A DNA stretch of 64,000 nt from Macrostomum hystrix (Eukaryota > Platyhelminthes > Macrostomidae), in contig CATNEN010000001.1 in the NCBI GenBank assembly GCA_950097015.1, positions 12,174,001 to 12,238,000 of the forward strand, written 5' to 3'. Within the stretch, counting starts at the first letter, position 1. The number at the start of each line of letters is the position of its first letter. The position numbers were made by a program, and so were the translations under genes. The notes beneath the pieces are model-generated. The model saw only the letters and a list, made by a program, of their open reading frames with translations. It did not search any database and had not been told where the DNA came from. Of the stretch, positions 1-13,620 are shown piece after piece.

Positions 1-251
1 GGTGGTGTTGACCCGCTCGCCCAGAATATCAGCCGAGGCGTATTCATAGTCGTCGTGTCCACTTGACAGCGGCTCGAAGTCGAGGTCGTCCGCGTCGGGA
101 ATCATCGTCTCATTGAAGCCCAGGCAGCAGCTACCAACCAAGCAAGGGTCAACTAGAGACAATGGTATCTTTCTTTAGGATATAAACTAGAACTCAGACA
201 AGTGACTCACCAGAAAGCCAAAGACAACAGAATTAAGCGAACCAATAGCAT
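1..251 (-). CDS. Gene B, 5' partial: secreted EMI/FN3-type protein, paralogue of gene A
   Basis: Two coding exons are visible. Exon 1 is complement(211..251), a short hydrophobic signal peptide starting MLLVRLILLSLAF and ending at a GTGAGT donor. Exon 2 is complement(1..130), entered at an AG after an 80-bp intron, with the same phase-2 junction as gene A, and runs off the left edge. The mature N-terminus is acidic and aligns with exon 2 of gene A: both share FN(D/E)T, DDL-F, HDD(F/Y)EYA, DIL and NTT, including two N-glycosylation sequons. I infer a tandem duplicate of gene A transcribed in the same direction. Its EMI, EGF and FN3 parts would lie outside the window. The start was chosen because it gives a signal peptide and the junction phase matches gene A. 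Confidence 0.8.
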
Positions 252-1878
252 GACGGACGTCCAACTTGTGTCCGTCAGTTGGAATTGTTCTGCTTTGAGA
301 TGAAAAACTAAATCAGTAGTATGAACTAAATCAATAAAAAATTCGCTGTTGTTCTGGATTGGTCTGTCTACTAATTTTGTGAAAACTTTGTTTTTTTTGC
401 CACCCTATCTTGAAAAGACACAGTGAGATCTTATCCTTTTTAAAGTAATGAATACCTTATTTTCGTCTAGCTGATAATCACTCTCAGATTGGAGAAGCTC
501 GAGATTTAAAAAATATTTTATTACTGTTTTCTTAACGATCAGAAACATTTTATTCAGGTCCAACAAGACGGCACGATAGAACTTTAGTGGCCTATCTGTA
601 AACAATCTTTCGGCTTCTGTGCCCGATTCTTTTAGTGCAAAAACGACTTGCCTTCAACTTTTCGCTGCGGCCTGAGGCTATGTGCTGACACGGGAAGACA
701 CATTACTGCCTACCGCTGCTCTCCAAAGCTTTAACTAAATTTTACTAATCAAGACCTTCGTTATCACAGCTGCTGCTGGTGGCACTGGAGTCGCGCTTTT
801 GTCCCTCGAGACTAATCTAAAAGTACAGTGACACGGGCACGTGTGGGATTGCACGTCGCGACATTCGCGCCATATCTACAGGCCAAGTTTTATCACATTT
901 TGAGCATACCAGCTTTTTCTGTCACTAGTATTGGTCTTCGATTCCGTATACAGTTGTTAGAAAACTTAGCAAAGAATTTGTTTAAAATTTCAGTAAAGTC
1001 TAAACGCAATTAGAGCTCAGATTAACTCGTTTAGTCTTCTGCTGGACTCTATCATGAGATCTCAAACTTTTTAAATAGTTGTACTTTCTAAAAGGTTAAT
1101 ATAATAGGGCTTGAAATGTTACAGTGTCTATCAGTCTCTGCATTCTGATTAGAATCTATAAAACGAATAGTGAGTCAATAATAAGCTGATCTTTGCAATC
1201 TGGATTCACAAAGCTCCCGAAAATGTTTTCCAGAATTAGACACGTTTGCTAAAAGGAATACATTTCCCTTCCGGAATTTAAACGGCTTAGTCGCAGGCTC
1301 GTGTAGACTAGAAAATCCCCGTCGTGAAATTAAATTGCAAAAATCTAATTTCTAAACCTTTAATTTTGTCTTTAGAAAGTAAAAAATCATATTTTTATCA
1401 AATAGAAAACTAAATGACAACGACTTTTTTCTGACTTGTGGAACTGGTGCTGAACAACTTTGATGTACTTCTTGAAAAGTCTGTTCTATTTGAATTTCAC
1501 CCGATCTTTCAAAGTCCAGTTTTTCTACATTTCAAAACAATAGTTTTCCTACAGCGTGTGCATGCGATCCTTATTATGATGTAAAAACAGCGAATAAAAA
1601 AATTATTTCTAATACCAAAACTATCCGGCAAATCACAGAAAACATGCTTTTCAAATTTTATTATACATAATGGTCGTCATCACATAACGATCCGAATCAA
1701 GGTGCATTCTTAGAAATGTTTTTTATCATGAACGCAATTAATTTGCCCGACGCCAACAAACCTTCCCACTGTCTAATTTCCATTTAAAAACTGTAAAAAA
1801 GTACTTCGAAAACAAAATACGAGTGCATGAACTAGAGATTGTAAAGTTCAGAAAAAATCAAGGTAAAGTAAATTATTT
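252..1878. other. Intergenic, AT-rich spacer between paralogues
   Basis: This stretch separates the stop of gene A from the start of gene B on the minus strand. It is AT-rich, with only short ORFs and no recognisable domain. It should hold the promoter of gene B and the 3' UTR of gene A. A 7-bp inverted repeat (GACGGAC at 252-258, GTCCGTC at 270-276) sits directly upstream of the gene B start codon. I see no TATA box that I would defend. Confidence 0.6.
1657..1662 (-). terminator. Putative polyadenylation signal of gene A
   Basis: AATAAA reads on the minus strand about 217 bases past the gene A stop codon (1879-1881). It is the first such hexamer I find downstream, so it is a reasonable 3' processing signal, but AT-rich sequence makes chance matches common. 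Confidence 0.3.
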
Positions 1879-2147
1879 TTAGACAACCACCTCCTGGTAC
1901 ACGGAGGAAGCCAGCCCAGCATTGCTGATGGCGGTCACTCTCACGTACAGCTTCTTCTCTGCCGGGTTGATTGCCTTTAGCAGCAGGCTGGGCTCCTTAG
2001 TCTCCAGCCAGCGCTGAATGTTCCCGGCTGAAGGTTTTGTCTCGGCCGTCACCTCGAACACCAAGGAGCTGGCTGAGTGGAACACGTCGGACCAGTCGAT
2101 CAGAATGTGGCGCTTGGCTGGGTCGTAGGTAACGCGCCATGGCTTTC
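1879..2147 (-). CDS. Gene A exon 36: C-terminal FN3-like module and stop
   Basis: Enters at the AG of CACTGCAG, phase 1, and encodes GKPWRVTYDPAKRHILIDWS, LVFEVTAETKPS, KLYVRVTAISNAGLASSVYQ and the end EVVV before TAA. There is no hydrophobic anchor or GPI-like tail, so the protein should be released. The preceding intron contains a 16-bp minisatellite ending about 40 bases from the splice acceptor. Confidence 0.85.
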
Positions 2148-5100
2148 CTGCAGTGGCAGCCGAAGGATTTCAATTGAATGTACCGAACCACCGGTTTACC
2201 GAACCACCAGCTTTCAGAGCACCCAGCTTACAGAACCACCAGCTTACACAACCACCAGCTTACAGAACCACCAGCTTACACAACCACCAGCTTACAGAAC
2301 CACCAGCTTACACAACCACCAGCTTACAGAACCACCAGCTTACAGAGCCACCAGCTTACAGAACCACCAGCTTACACAACCACCAGCTTACACAACCACC
2401 AACTTACACAACCACCAGCTTACACAACCACCAGCTTACACAACCACCAACTTACAGAACACCCAGCTTACAGAACACCCAGCTTACAGAACACCCAGCT
2501 TACACAACCACCAACTTACACAACCACCAACTTACAGAACCACCAACTTACAGAACCACCAACTTACAGAACCAACAGCTTACAGAACACCCAGCTTACA
2601 GAACCACCAACATACAGAACCACCAATTTAAGAACCACCAGTTTACTGAATCAACAGCTTACAGAACAATCATATTGCTAAAAAAAGTTAAGACGAGATA
2701 CCTGACCCCTAAGGCTACTACTTTAGGATTATTTATCATAACAAGAATAGCCCAAAATTATTAATAACAAAGGACTGGCGAAAAAGAAGCCAAGGCCCTC
2801 TCAAAAGCGTTTCTTTATCCCGAAAAAAACACTTTCAAGTTACTCTCACCTGTGAGGGCTGGGAACTTTGAGTCGATCGAAAACTCTTGAGCAACCGGGT
2901 CGCTCAGCTTTCCGAGAGCGTTCACGGCTCGCACCTCAGCTTGGTAGCGCTGCCCGTCTCCCAGAGTCAGACCCTGCAGCTCGGCCGCCTGAACAAACGA
3001 CCTCTTCACTCGGGTCCAGTCCTGTACCAGAGAACCCTTCGAGATGTCCTTCAGTCGGATGTCGAAGTCGTCGATTGGAACCTGGTCGGTGAAGCCGTTC
3101 CAGCTCAGCTGCAGCTCCGTGGCATTTCCGAGGACGGAGTTCGTCTGTGTGAAGGGCGTCACGTAGGTGCTGAGCAGCCGCAGCTTGGCCTGGCTTGAGT
3201 CCGGCTGTCCATTGTAGATGAGAACACCAGGAGACACTCTGAGTTGGATGTTTAAGTGCAGTACATAAAACTCAATGCAATCATAAACTGCTGAAGCCAA
3301 ATGAAGCAAAAGTAAAACTGACTGGTTAAATAGAATCTCCCTCAGAACAATGAAACTCACTCAGTTGCAGTCAGTCCCACAACGTTTGAGCACTTGACCG
3401 AGCTGAAAACTCGCTGTCCGAGCAGTCTCTCTGGCCTGTCGATGAACCGAGTGGCCGTGAACTGGCCCGGGCCGAGCAGCTCGTACACCGCGATGTCGCA
3501 GCTGGTCCGAGTAGTTCCGGAGCACCAGAAGCATTCCTTCAGACCCGAATCTGGATCCTGGGCTTGGAACCGAACGGACAGCTCGCGAGCACTCTCCTGC
3601 AGGTCCGTGTGGCCATCAACCGAGGAGCCGTCGTGCACGAACTCAAAGATCGGAGGCGTCAAGTCGATGCGGCTGGGCTGCGAGTGGAAGAGACGAGACA
3701 GTCCAGCTCCGTTGATGGCCAGCACTGACACAAACACGTCGCTCCCGTGCGTGAGTCGGACCTCGGCCTTTGCTTCGGTCGCAGGTCCGATGTTGGTGTA
3801 TGGAAGGAGCTGCGTGCCTCCTCGAACAGTTCCGATGGCCCAGTGGACCTCGCTGATGCCACTTTCGGGATCCGTGATGTCCCAGCTGGCGTGCACTGTG
3901 CCGCTCTCACGAACACTCATCGTGTCCACATGAATTGGAGAGACCGTTGCATTTGACTCTGCAGCCCCAACACTCACCTTGTGTGCCGACACCATGTCGA
4001 TGGCTAAAATTGAAGTTTAAGTTAAGGAATTTGTTAATGAAATACTACCTGAGTTCAGTTTGTCGATGTCGAACTCACCAATTCCCGTGTGCGGAGACAA
4101 CGACTCGATGGTGATTGTCGATTCGGACGAGACAGCTGTGAAGTAAAACACCTGCTTGTGCCACTCAACACTAGAGCTGCCAAGATCGGTGAACAATCGG
4201 AAGGTTTGAATCGTTCCCGGAGCAGTGACGAGGCCACCAACTGTAACCGATAGTGGGTCGGTGACTGGCAGGTGTGAAGCAAACATCTGCAATCGATATC
4301 TACTTCCAGCTTCCGTAGTCAGAGTTTGCGAGACTCGACCAAACAGCATGAGAGCAGAGTCACCGTCCACTGCCATGGAGTTCCCAACGCGAAGTGCAAC
4401 AGCTCGACCGCTGAGCAGTGTCCATTGAGGAGAGACCGAATCGAGTGCAGTGAGGTCTTTGTGACTGAGCAGTGCGGAGGTCGGAGGGTTGAGCGCTCCG
4501 TCTTCGAAGCTCGGATTTCTCACAGTGGTTGGATCGAGGCCAAGTCGACTTGTTGCTACAGCAGGTGTCGAATCGATTGTGATTCCAGGTGCAGTGATGA
4601 CTTCCGAAGTGCGATTGGCAGCGTCGAAGGCCTTAACTCGGCAGAAGTAGGTCTGGCCGTGCTTCCAAAGTCCTTTCCATGTGGCCTTCTGCTCAAACTG
4701 GACACTCTTCCAGTCTGCGACGTCGCAGATGACACCGGAACTGGTTGAAGCAATGCAAGCAGAATACGATCGGATGTAGGACTCTCGGTCGAAGAAGCTG
4801 TGCCAGCTGCAAGACAGAGTCTCGCTGTCGCTGGAGTACTTTGTGTTTTGCTCAACTATAAAGAAATCATAGCTGTATGTTATAATCAGTTCGTTGGTAC
4901 TAAAAAAGTCACAATGCCCAACTCACCCGCAGTATTGAAAACTAACCCCGACGAAGGATGTTGTAAGTCCAGAACGAACCCGTCAGAGGAAACTGAAACT
5001 GATAGTCCGTTCTCATCGAGAGCTGTCGCTGTGGAGTAGTATCTGCGACCCGGAGCAAGTGGCAGCTCATCAAAGGTGTAAGTTGACTTTCCTGGAGGTT

Positions 5101-8100
5101 GAAAAGTGTCTGCAATGTCACTCATCCCTGAATCGCTGCCAATGGACACGCGATACGACAGAGGCGGAGCAGAAGTCAAGCTGGAGAACTTGTTTCTCCA
5201 ACCCACAGTCACTGAGCTATTGCTGAGGATGAAGTCGGAATCCTGTCGACTCTCAGGTGTCAAGAGATCCTTTACGCCAACGCCATAATGCTTGTTGATT
5301 GCTGGTAGCAACGGGTTTACTATGACTCCATCAGAGCTGAACACGACGTATGTGTTATAGTCAAACCAAGCTCGAACGAACACTTTGTACGCTTGAAAAT
5401 AGTTTAGACGACGACCCGATGTGATGTTCAAGGCGAAAAACGTTCTCAGACCAACATCTTGCCACACGCGCTCATTGACTTCGTCAAAGATGCCCTTTGG
5501 CTCATCGAATTCAGCCAAACCTGCGCTTACCTCATAGCGAGCTGGAGGTCGACCCATAGCTCTTCGAACTCGCCAAGATGCTGCGAGAAGTGATCGAGTA
5601 GGTGTTGTTTTTGCATCTTTGAGTAAAACGCCAGCTGGGCCAAATTTTGTCACATCAAGGACCTCCACTTCATTGTCAACATTATCATCTACTGGAACAT
5701 TTCTACAACCAGTCGGTCTGCAGATCTGGTGCTGTGGAGCGCACGAGCAATGCCCGTAGCAGGTGGCAGCTCCAGCGCACCGACGAAGGAGCCACAGGTG
5801 ACCCGTCTCCAACACTGACAGAGCCACTTGAACTGGCTGGCTATGCAGACCGGCCTGAAAAACGGTTTCGTCACCTGATAGGAATCTCGAAATTCAAACC
5901 GCTTGACAACAGATTTCAAGAAATATGATATTACCTTGTTGACTGCAACAACATGTACGAAGAATGACATGCCTTCAGTCAGAGACTTCTTCAGCTGAAA
6001 GCTGGCCGTTTGAATCGGACCCTCGTGAGGGTTGAGCGGACGTCCCATTCCTTCGTCGCTGTGAGGCACCTCAGTTTCCTTAAACGAAAGTTTTAGGCGA
6101 TGTAACTTCTTGATCTTTTCCCTTTTATCAAGTAGCAGTGAAAAGGAGCGCCGCCTACCGACAGAAGTTCGGATCCGAACCAGCTCGTGCCGATTTGCAC
6201 CTTGTACAGATCCAGTCCCGAATGAAGATCATGGAAGCCCACCCAGCTGATGTTCACTTCGTTTTCGTCCCACGTCAAGCCGTCCTCGATGTGCCTGCCG
6301 AGATCCACAGCGGACTCGGTGGCCGCCGCCACGTGACCCGTCACAGGAGGCGACGTGTCCACCGCCACCGTTGCAGTCTGTCGAATACACAAGTCTGCCA
6401 GATTGCACGACACCAGCTGCACTGTGTAGTTGCCGCCGTCCTTCAGATCCACATCGTGAAACGTGAAGTTTGTCAGCAGTCCCGGAATCTGCAATCCACG
6501 GTGAGCACCGCATTAAACCTTGATAGATTAACTTGACGGAAATCATGTCACACACAATGCTTTCGTCACTGACTTTGATAGGCTCAAAGGTCACGCGCCC
6601 AGTGTCATGGCTCGCGAGAGAGATCCAGTGCTCCTTGATGCCACTGTCCTTGTCGCTGACACTCCACTCCACAACAAGGATGTCATCCATCACGAGCCAG
6701 TTGGGCTCGATTTGCCCGAATGACTCGCTCGCGGCAAGAGCGGTTTGAATCTCCGGCGGTGTGTCGTCAATCAGGAATGCATTCGACTCAAACGAAGACG
6801 AGAGGCCTAGAGAAAGATGAGTGTGGACTCAGAAACCCACCTTACCGCTTTCTGAAGCATTCATGCTTTCTCAAGAATTCTACTCACCAGCCTTGTTCAC
6901 AGTTTGCAAAAAGACCTTCAGCCTCTTGTGCACTGGCAGAGCTCCGCTGAATCGCACAAAGTTCCGCTCGCTTGTTTGTCTCCAACCAACAACGTCTGGT
7001 GCTGCTGCGTTCTCGTGACCGGCTCCCCACCGATGATAAGCGATGTCCGACTCAGGATCGTTGAAGCCATTAAGCGAAAACGCCAGATTGTTACTGGAGT
7101 GGTTATAATTATTTACTTTGCTTTGTCTCATATTTTGTCAATACGCTCGTACATGTATAGAATATATAGCATTTAATGCGTGTCTCGATTAAGTCCTTCA
7201 AAGTGTCACAAATTTTTGTAAATTTTGTTAACTTTACGAAATTATGTATTCTGGGCCCGATTTTTAGAGCAATTTATATAGACGAAATTTTGAAGCCTGA
7301 TTTTGAGCTTAAAGTTATCATGGGCTTTATTTTATAGCCGATTTCAAATGCTATAACATAATAGATTAATTGCTGAAGCCACAGAATCTCGTTCTGAATA
7401 TACTTGTCGGCAACTGTTCTAATGTTATAAGTCAGCCGGTTGCAGTTCTAAAATTGCTTGGACGCATAAAAAATTGGAATCGACACAAAAAAGCTCGAGT
7501 TTTTTTAAAGACATATTTTTTTAAATTTAGCTTAAAATTTTTCTACTCCAATTTTTTAGCAACTAACATTTGAACAAAAATATTCCATTAAGCATTAACT
7601 CGATGAAGTAGTATCAGAAGTGGAAGTTCACCATTTGTCTTGGATCAAATTAAAATGTTGATATGTTTTTGTGATTTTAAAAAAATAAAGATTGCTTTCT
7701 TAGATAATTTTTAAGAGTTCTAATGTCTGCGAACTACGTTTAAGAAAGCTCATCAATCCCAAATTATTTTCGAGATAAAACAATAACAAACAAGTACAGA
7801 TAATTAAGACTGCTTAATTTTCTTTCAATTAAATACTAGCAATTTCTTGCCATTAAATACTAGTCCATGATCGTATTTATTATTTAGAATTACTGCAACT
7901 TATAAGTGACCAAACTTTACCGGTTGACCCTTGGTTCAAAATGACAATTCGAGACAAATAAAACAAACCTTGACCTAAGAAATTGCAGATCGGACACTTT
8001 TGATCCAAGCAAGACGATCCCATTTAGCGGAGGCGTAGAATCCAGAATGACCCCATCGGACGAAGCTTCAGAGCAGAGGTCCGCAGCATTGCAGCCTCTC

Positions 8101-11100
8101 ACAGTGACGTAGTACCTCTCGCCTTGCTGTAAACTCAGGTGGTCAACTTGGATTCCTAAGGATTAGTTCATTATTTTGTTAAATTCAGCTTGAAATCTGA
8201 TATGCTTATTTGATCTAATTGAGCTTTCAATGTGCTGACGTACCAAACTTATTTTTAAGTTAATAGAAGAAGAAAACGTCCGTGCATGAAGCACTTTTCT
8301 TTTAAAAAAGCAGATACTGTTCTGCTAATATAGGCAAAGCACAGAACTTACTCAGACGCACGCCGACGTGAAGGTACGGCATGACATCCTGGCACTGTCG
8401 GCATGACCCGACTGCCACAAAGTAGTCTCTCACGTGGCTGTGCGGATCGTGAAAGTCCGTCCAACTGGCTGCGATGCCGTCCAGACCGGAGCGGTAGTTG
8501 CAGTCTGAGCTGTTCGAGCCTGTCGGGTCAATGTCCAGCACAGAGCCGGGAATCGGAGGGCTCCTGTCGACCAGCACCGGCTTGGACTGATCGCTGGAGA
8601 TGAGGCCGGCTAAGTTTTCCGCTCGCACCAACACCCAGTAGTGCTGGCCGTCTCTGGCGCCAGACAGTTGCTCAGACGTCCAAGTCACGCACTCTCCTTT
8701 GGACTCTGCGAACGGGATCGCGTCCGGACGGCCAGGCGACGATCCGAGAGCGACCCAGAAACGCCGAATTCCCGCCACGGAGTCCGAAAATCGGCCGTGC
8801 CAGCACACAGTCTGGCTGTCACTGTTCGAGATCACGTGCCGCCTCCCGACCGAGATCGGAGCAGCCGGGTTCACTCTCGGACCATGAAGCACCACGCGAA
8901 GCGAGCGAGGCTTTGAGTGACTCACGCGACCGATGAAGTCAACAGCTGAAAACAAGCGGCTTTCGCTTAGTACTGGCTGCAGACAGCAACAACGCATTCT
9001 GCAGTGCACATACCTCTCACGGACACAAAGTACAAATGCCCTTCTTGCAGGACTCCCTTCATCTGGTTTACAATCACTTGACGTGAACCGCCGACACTCT
9101 TCCAATCGATGACGTCACAGCCAGTCGCGAAGGAGCCGATGCAGTATGCGTAGTCCCTGATTTCAGTCACGTGAGGCATGTCGGAGGAGACCTCGGACTC
9201 GAAGCCTGACCACTCGAGTAGAATTTCAGTCAGTGATGTCTGCAAAGTTTCATTCAATCGAGTTGCAGTTCCGTGGCTCCGTTGGAATGCACAATGTCCA
9301 GCTACTCACCAACATCTGGTCCTCATATCTGCCATTCACAGCCACCCTCCCCTCTGCCAATGAATCACCGAGAACTGTCACACCGTCGCTGCACTCAGTG
9401 AGTTCCGGCAGGAGTTGAGTAAACTTCTCAAACTGCAGCAGCGTTTCATTGGCGTGGATGCACACGTGGTACCTTGTTCCCGGCTGCAGCTGGACTGATG
9501 GGACATTGATGAACTCCTGGCGTGTGAATCCGCCCGCAATGGCGCTTGCGTGAACTGTTGGTCTCTTCGGAGGCTCCAGAAGGACCCGATCATAGTAGCC
9601 CGAGCCACCGGTGCCGCTGGATGACAGAAGCGCCCACTCGTACTCCTATTCAAGTTTTGAATATTTTGTATTTTATTATTTTAGCATTAAAAACTGTGTC
9701 GACAAGTAAAAAGTCATGCACAGTTCTTACCAGGTACCTGAGGCGAGGCCATACGGCGGCAAGGTGTGCGCTGGAGTTCGCATAGTCGGCTTCATCCGCC
9801 TTCCACAGTCCGTTCTTCTCCAGCTGCACTGGTCCGATCGCGTCCATCACATTCGGACTGTCGATCAGCTTCGGGTCATACGTGTTGCAGTCTCTGAGCT
9901 CTCTGCTGACTGTCGATGACAGTCCAGCTTTGTTGAAGCATCGAATCGCAAGGCGAAGACATTTTGTCGAGCGAAGTGGCCACGGCAGCGTAAAATTTTG
10001 CGTCTGAAAATATGTGTAGTAGTTATTACAACGCATAAATAATTTTTTTTATTGCCAACAATTTTTGCTTCTAAACTATACCGACCCTGATGCTCTTATC
10101 GAGACTGAATTCCGTCCAGTTGACAATGTTGCCGCCATCGTGTTGCAGTGTCCACTGATATCCACTGATGACTTCCTTCTCGGCGGATCCTGGCTGCTTG
10201 AATACGTCCATTGTCACTGTGATCTGAAAGCATGGAGATAGGTGCCTTGTTGAAAGATTTTGGCGATAATGTGATTGCATAACGTGACGTGAAACATACT
10301 GTTTGGTTATCCGACTCTAGCACCGCACTCCACTGCCCAGCAACGGGTGCCGAGTGCAGAACGATGAATTCTGGTGACGTCTCAATCTCCGAGCACACAT
10401 CGTCATGGCAAAGCTTCAGCTCTGACCTGTACGCAGCTCCGTCAGTGAGGTGCAGGTTCGTGACGAAAAGTGTCTCGTCGGAGTGTGGGATGCGTCTGAA
10501 ATGTTCCACTTGAAGCCAATCTGCAAAGCGAAGGTTTTCAGTGGTGTCAGAGGCATGTCAAGCAGATGTGAGACCTGTCCAAATCCTCAAAAAACCCACC
10601 GTCTCCTCGCTTTGTCTGCAGAGCCCAGTGAGCGTCGTGGAACAGCAGGTCAAGCGACGGTGGCGGCCTGGTCCACTTCACGCCTACAGTCGACAGAGAG
10701 CTTTGAAAGTTCTCGTTCAGCGAGCCGTCACTCGTGGGTCTCCAGTTGAGAGGTGCGAATCGAAGGAGAGGCTCCTTGGACTCGACGGTGACACCGCTAG
10801 ATGTAGCAGAGACGCTGCCCACTGCGTTTTTGGCGGTGACTTTTGTAAAATATTTCTGAAAAATGCAAACACAAAAGCAAATTTTCGCAGAACTCGAGAT
10901 TGAGATTAAGATTGCATTAATGTTTCAGGCCACCTTTGCAATAGCAAACAGCTCACCTTGAGCACTTCCAACTTGAGTCCGTCGAACTGGTACCTTGTTG
11001 CACTGGACTGCAGAGTTACACTTGCGAGCTGATTCTGCTGAGAGTCCAGGACGGACACTTCAAAGCTGTCAGCGTACTTGAAGCCACTCCACCTGGATCT

Positions 11101-13588
11101 CAGTGAGTCCGATCTCAGCTGATACTGGATGTCATGGGAAGTCTAAAAGTGTAATCGATTGCGGCAAAGGCGTTAAATTTTATTTAAAAGAGCCCATTTA
11201 CAAAATCAGCTGCTTTTCTAACAAAGACGAGTCGTCCCTCACCCCGAACATGAGCTCGGTGTTCGCACTCGGGTCCTCGTCCGTCACAAAGCCGATTGTT
11301 GGCAGTCGATTGTTGTGAACGATTGGTGCAGCAAAGACTACAGTTCTCAGCTGAGCTTGGTTCGTACACCTGATCGATACGTAATAGGTGTGATCACCAA
11401 TCAGGTTCCAGTCCAGCTGGCTGAGCTGCAGAGAGGCGCAGGTCACGGAGCTCTGCGAGTGAGTGCAGCCCGGACCTTCCTTCGCAGCCTCGAAGTGGAC
11501 AATGTCGGTGGAGTGCTCCTTGCTGCCTGCAAAGTTTCACCGCTAATTCTGTTGAATGGAAGGCAGAAATGAATTTCATGCTGGTAGATTCACTGCTGAC
11601 GAGCTGCGCTTACCGACTCCGATTTCGAAATCGAGTGACTTGGACTCAGGGTCAAGAAAGTCGCCGGCATTCCAGCTGACCAAGAGGTAGTCTTTGTTGG
11701 TGGTGACTGCCAATGTACCGGTAAAGGTCGGCGGACTGGTGTCGACTGTCAGCGGACCTAGTGTCTGAGAAATTATGTCTGCATGGTTAAGTTTTTCTAT
11801 ACTCCCAAATTTCGCGGTAGTTTTTCATTAAATGCCTGATAGAACTTTGTTTCGTTTAGTTCCTTACCAATTTTGTTGAGAGCCCGGCCCTGTTTACTGC
11901 AGTAACCGAGACGTAGATTTGTTGACCGTCTTTTAAATCTATGTTCTCTAATATCTCCAACGAGTGCTTTGTGACTAGTGGCTCAGTGAGCAGTGACATT
12001 GTGGTCTGGTCATTGCTTACAGTAATGATTGAATGCCTGAGACCAGCAACACTGTCATAGGCTTTCCAGTTTAACTTCAGCTGAAAATTCAGTGTTTTTG
12101 TAGAATTGTATTTTCTTTTAAGATTCGCATTTGTATAAGTGAGAAAAACAACAAATTAGGAAAACTGCAACAAGAGCAGATACAGGTATTGCTGAGAGTC
12201 ATACCCTGTCATTGCTGATCAGGAAGTAATCCTTTCCAGCAGCGTCGATCTCCTCACAGAACTCTTCTAAGTGTGTAAGCACTACTGTGTTATTGTACTT
12301 GCTCAGATCTTTGGCCAATAGACTACTATCATGGATCACAGTCGCTCTAGCACTGTAATTTTTAGAGCTCACATTGTAAAAAAATATTTTACGAAAAGTA
12401 TAAAAACAACTCTACCTGCAAGTCGCATTGTCATTCAGCAGGGCTTGTCTTCGTCCGAGTTTCGTCAGGTACCACAAGTCGCGCGACTTCGCATCCACAA
12501 TCAGTCCAGGACGCACCCTCAGCGACTCAATGCTCAGCTGGTGTACCTCTGGCTTCTGGTCGGTGATGACGACTCCATCGGAGCACACTGCGGCTGACGG
12601 CTCCATAGCATTGTTGTACGCAACCACTGTGACGAAATAGCGCCCGGTGCCCGGCGCCTCCCAGGTGGCCTCCAAATCCGTCGTCTCCTGCTGCAGCTGC
12701 GACTCCGTCATGCACGACACTCCGAAGCCGCTCAGTCGAATGCCGCTCTCCGGATCGAAGAACCCGCTCCAATGGGCTCTCATGCGTAGGCCGCTCTGGA
12801 AGTCGACCTCTTCGGTACCAGGTGCGCCGTCGAACACGTGACCCGGGTGAGGAGCGGACAGGTCGATGCTGATCTTGAGCACACTGCTCGCTACGAGCAC
12901 AGCTCCGTTGGTGACTGTAAGTCGGATGTGCAAGTCGTGGTTGTGCTCGGTTGTGGAATTGGTGTTGGGCGAGACCGCAAAGAAGGAGTTGTAGCAGCCG
13001 GTGGCCTGGGTGCAGTAGCAGTCGTCGGGCCTCTCAGAGTGCTTGCGGCACGACTGAAGTTCAGAAGTTAAACGAATGGGCTTGGTAAAACTTCAAAAAA
13101 CCTGCTTACAATTTGTTGTATCAGGTTGTTAGGAACGAACTAATTCTATTTGCCTATCGAATGCCTTAAGATGATCGAAAAAAGTGTTTGTAATTTAGAC
13201 GTGTGGCAAAGCAACAATAAATATCTCGAATGTCTTATATGAAGCAGAATTCCCGATTTTTGTGTAGCTTTTATTGTCGTTTCCTTACTTTTCGTGAATT
13301 TTTATGAGTCTAAAAGTTTAAACTGGATAAAATATAAACAACCTTTTTGTCTTTTTTGTTTGCGCAAAAAACAACTAATATAGCTTTAAAAGTTGCAGAA
13401 TCTACTCACATCGATGTTGTCAAAGTGCCGCAGCCCTTCAGTGTTTGAGTAGAGTAGCTTTTCCTTGGCAGTGTCATTATCGAAAATTTCCCACAGAACT
13501 TCATGCAAACCGCTGTGTATGTCAGATGCTGTCCAATGCGCTCTGTGAATTATCATTTGAAAACCTCATTTACATGCCCTCAGAATAC

Positions 13589-13620
<32 letters not shown>

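Noticed and set aside
2077..2764. Three overlapping plus-strand ORFs of TEPPAY/NHQLTQ repeats
   Set aside because: Translation of a 16-bp intronic array antisense to gene A; all three frames open for the same arithmetic reason.
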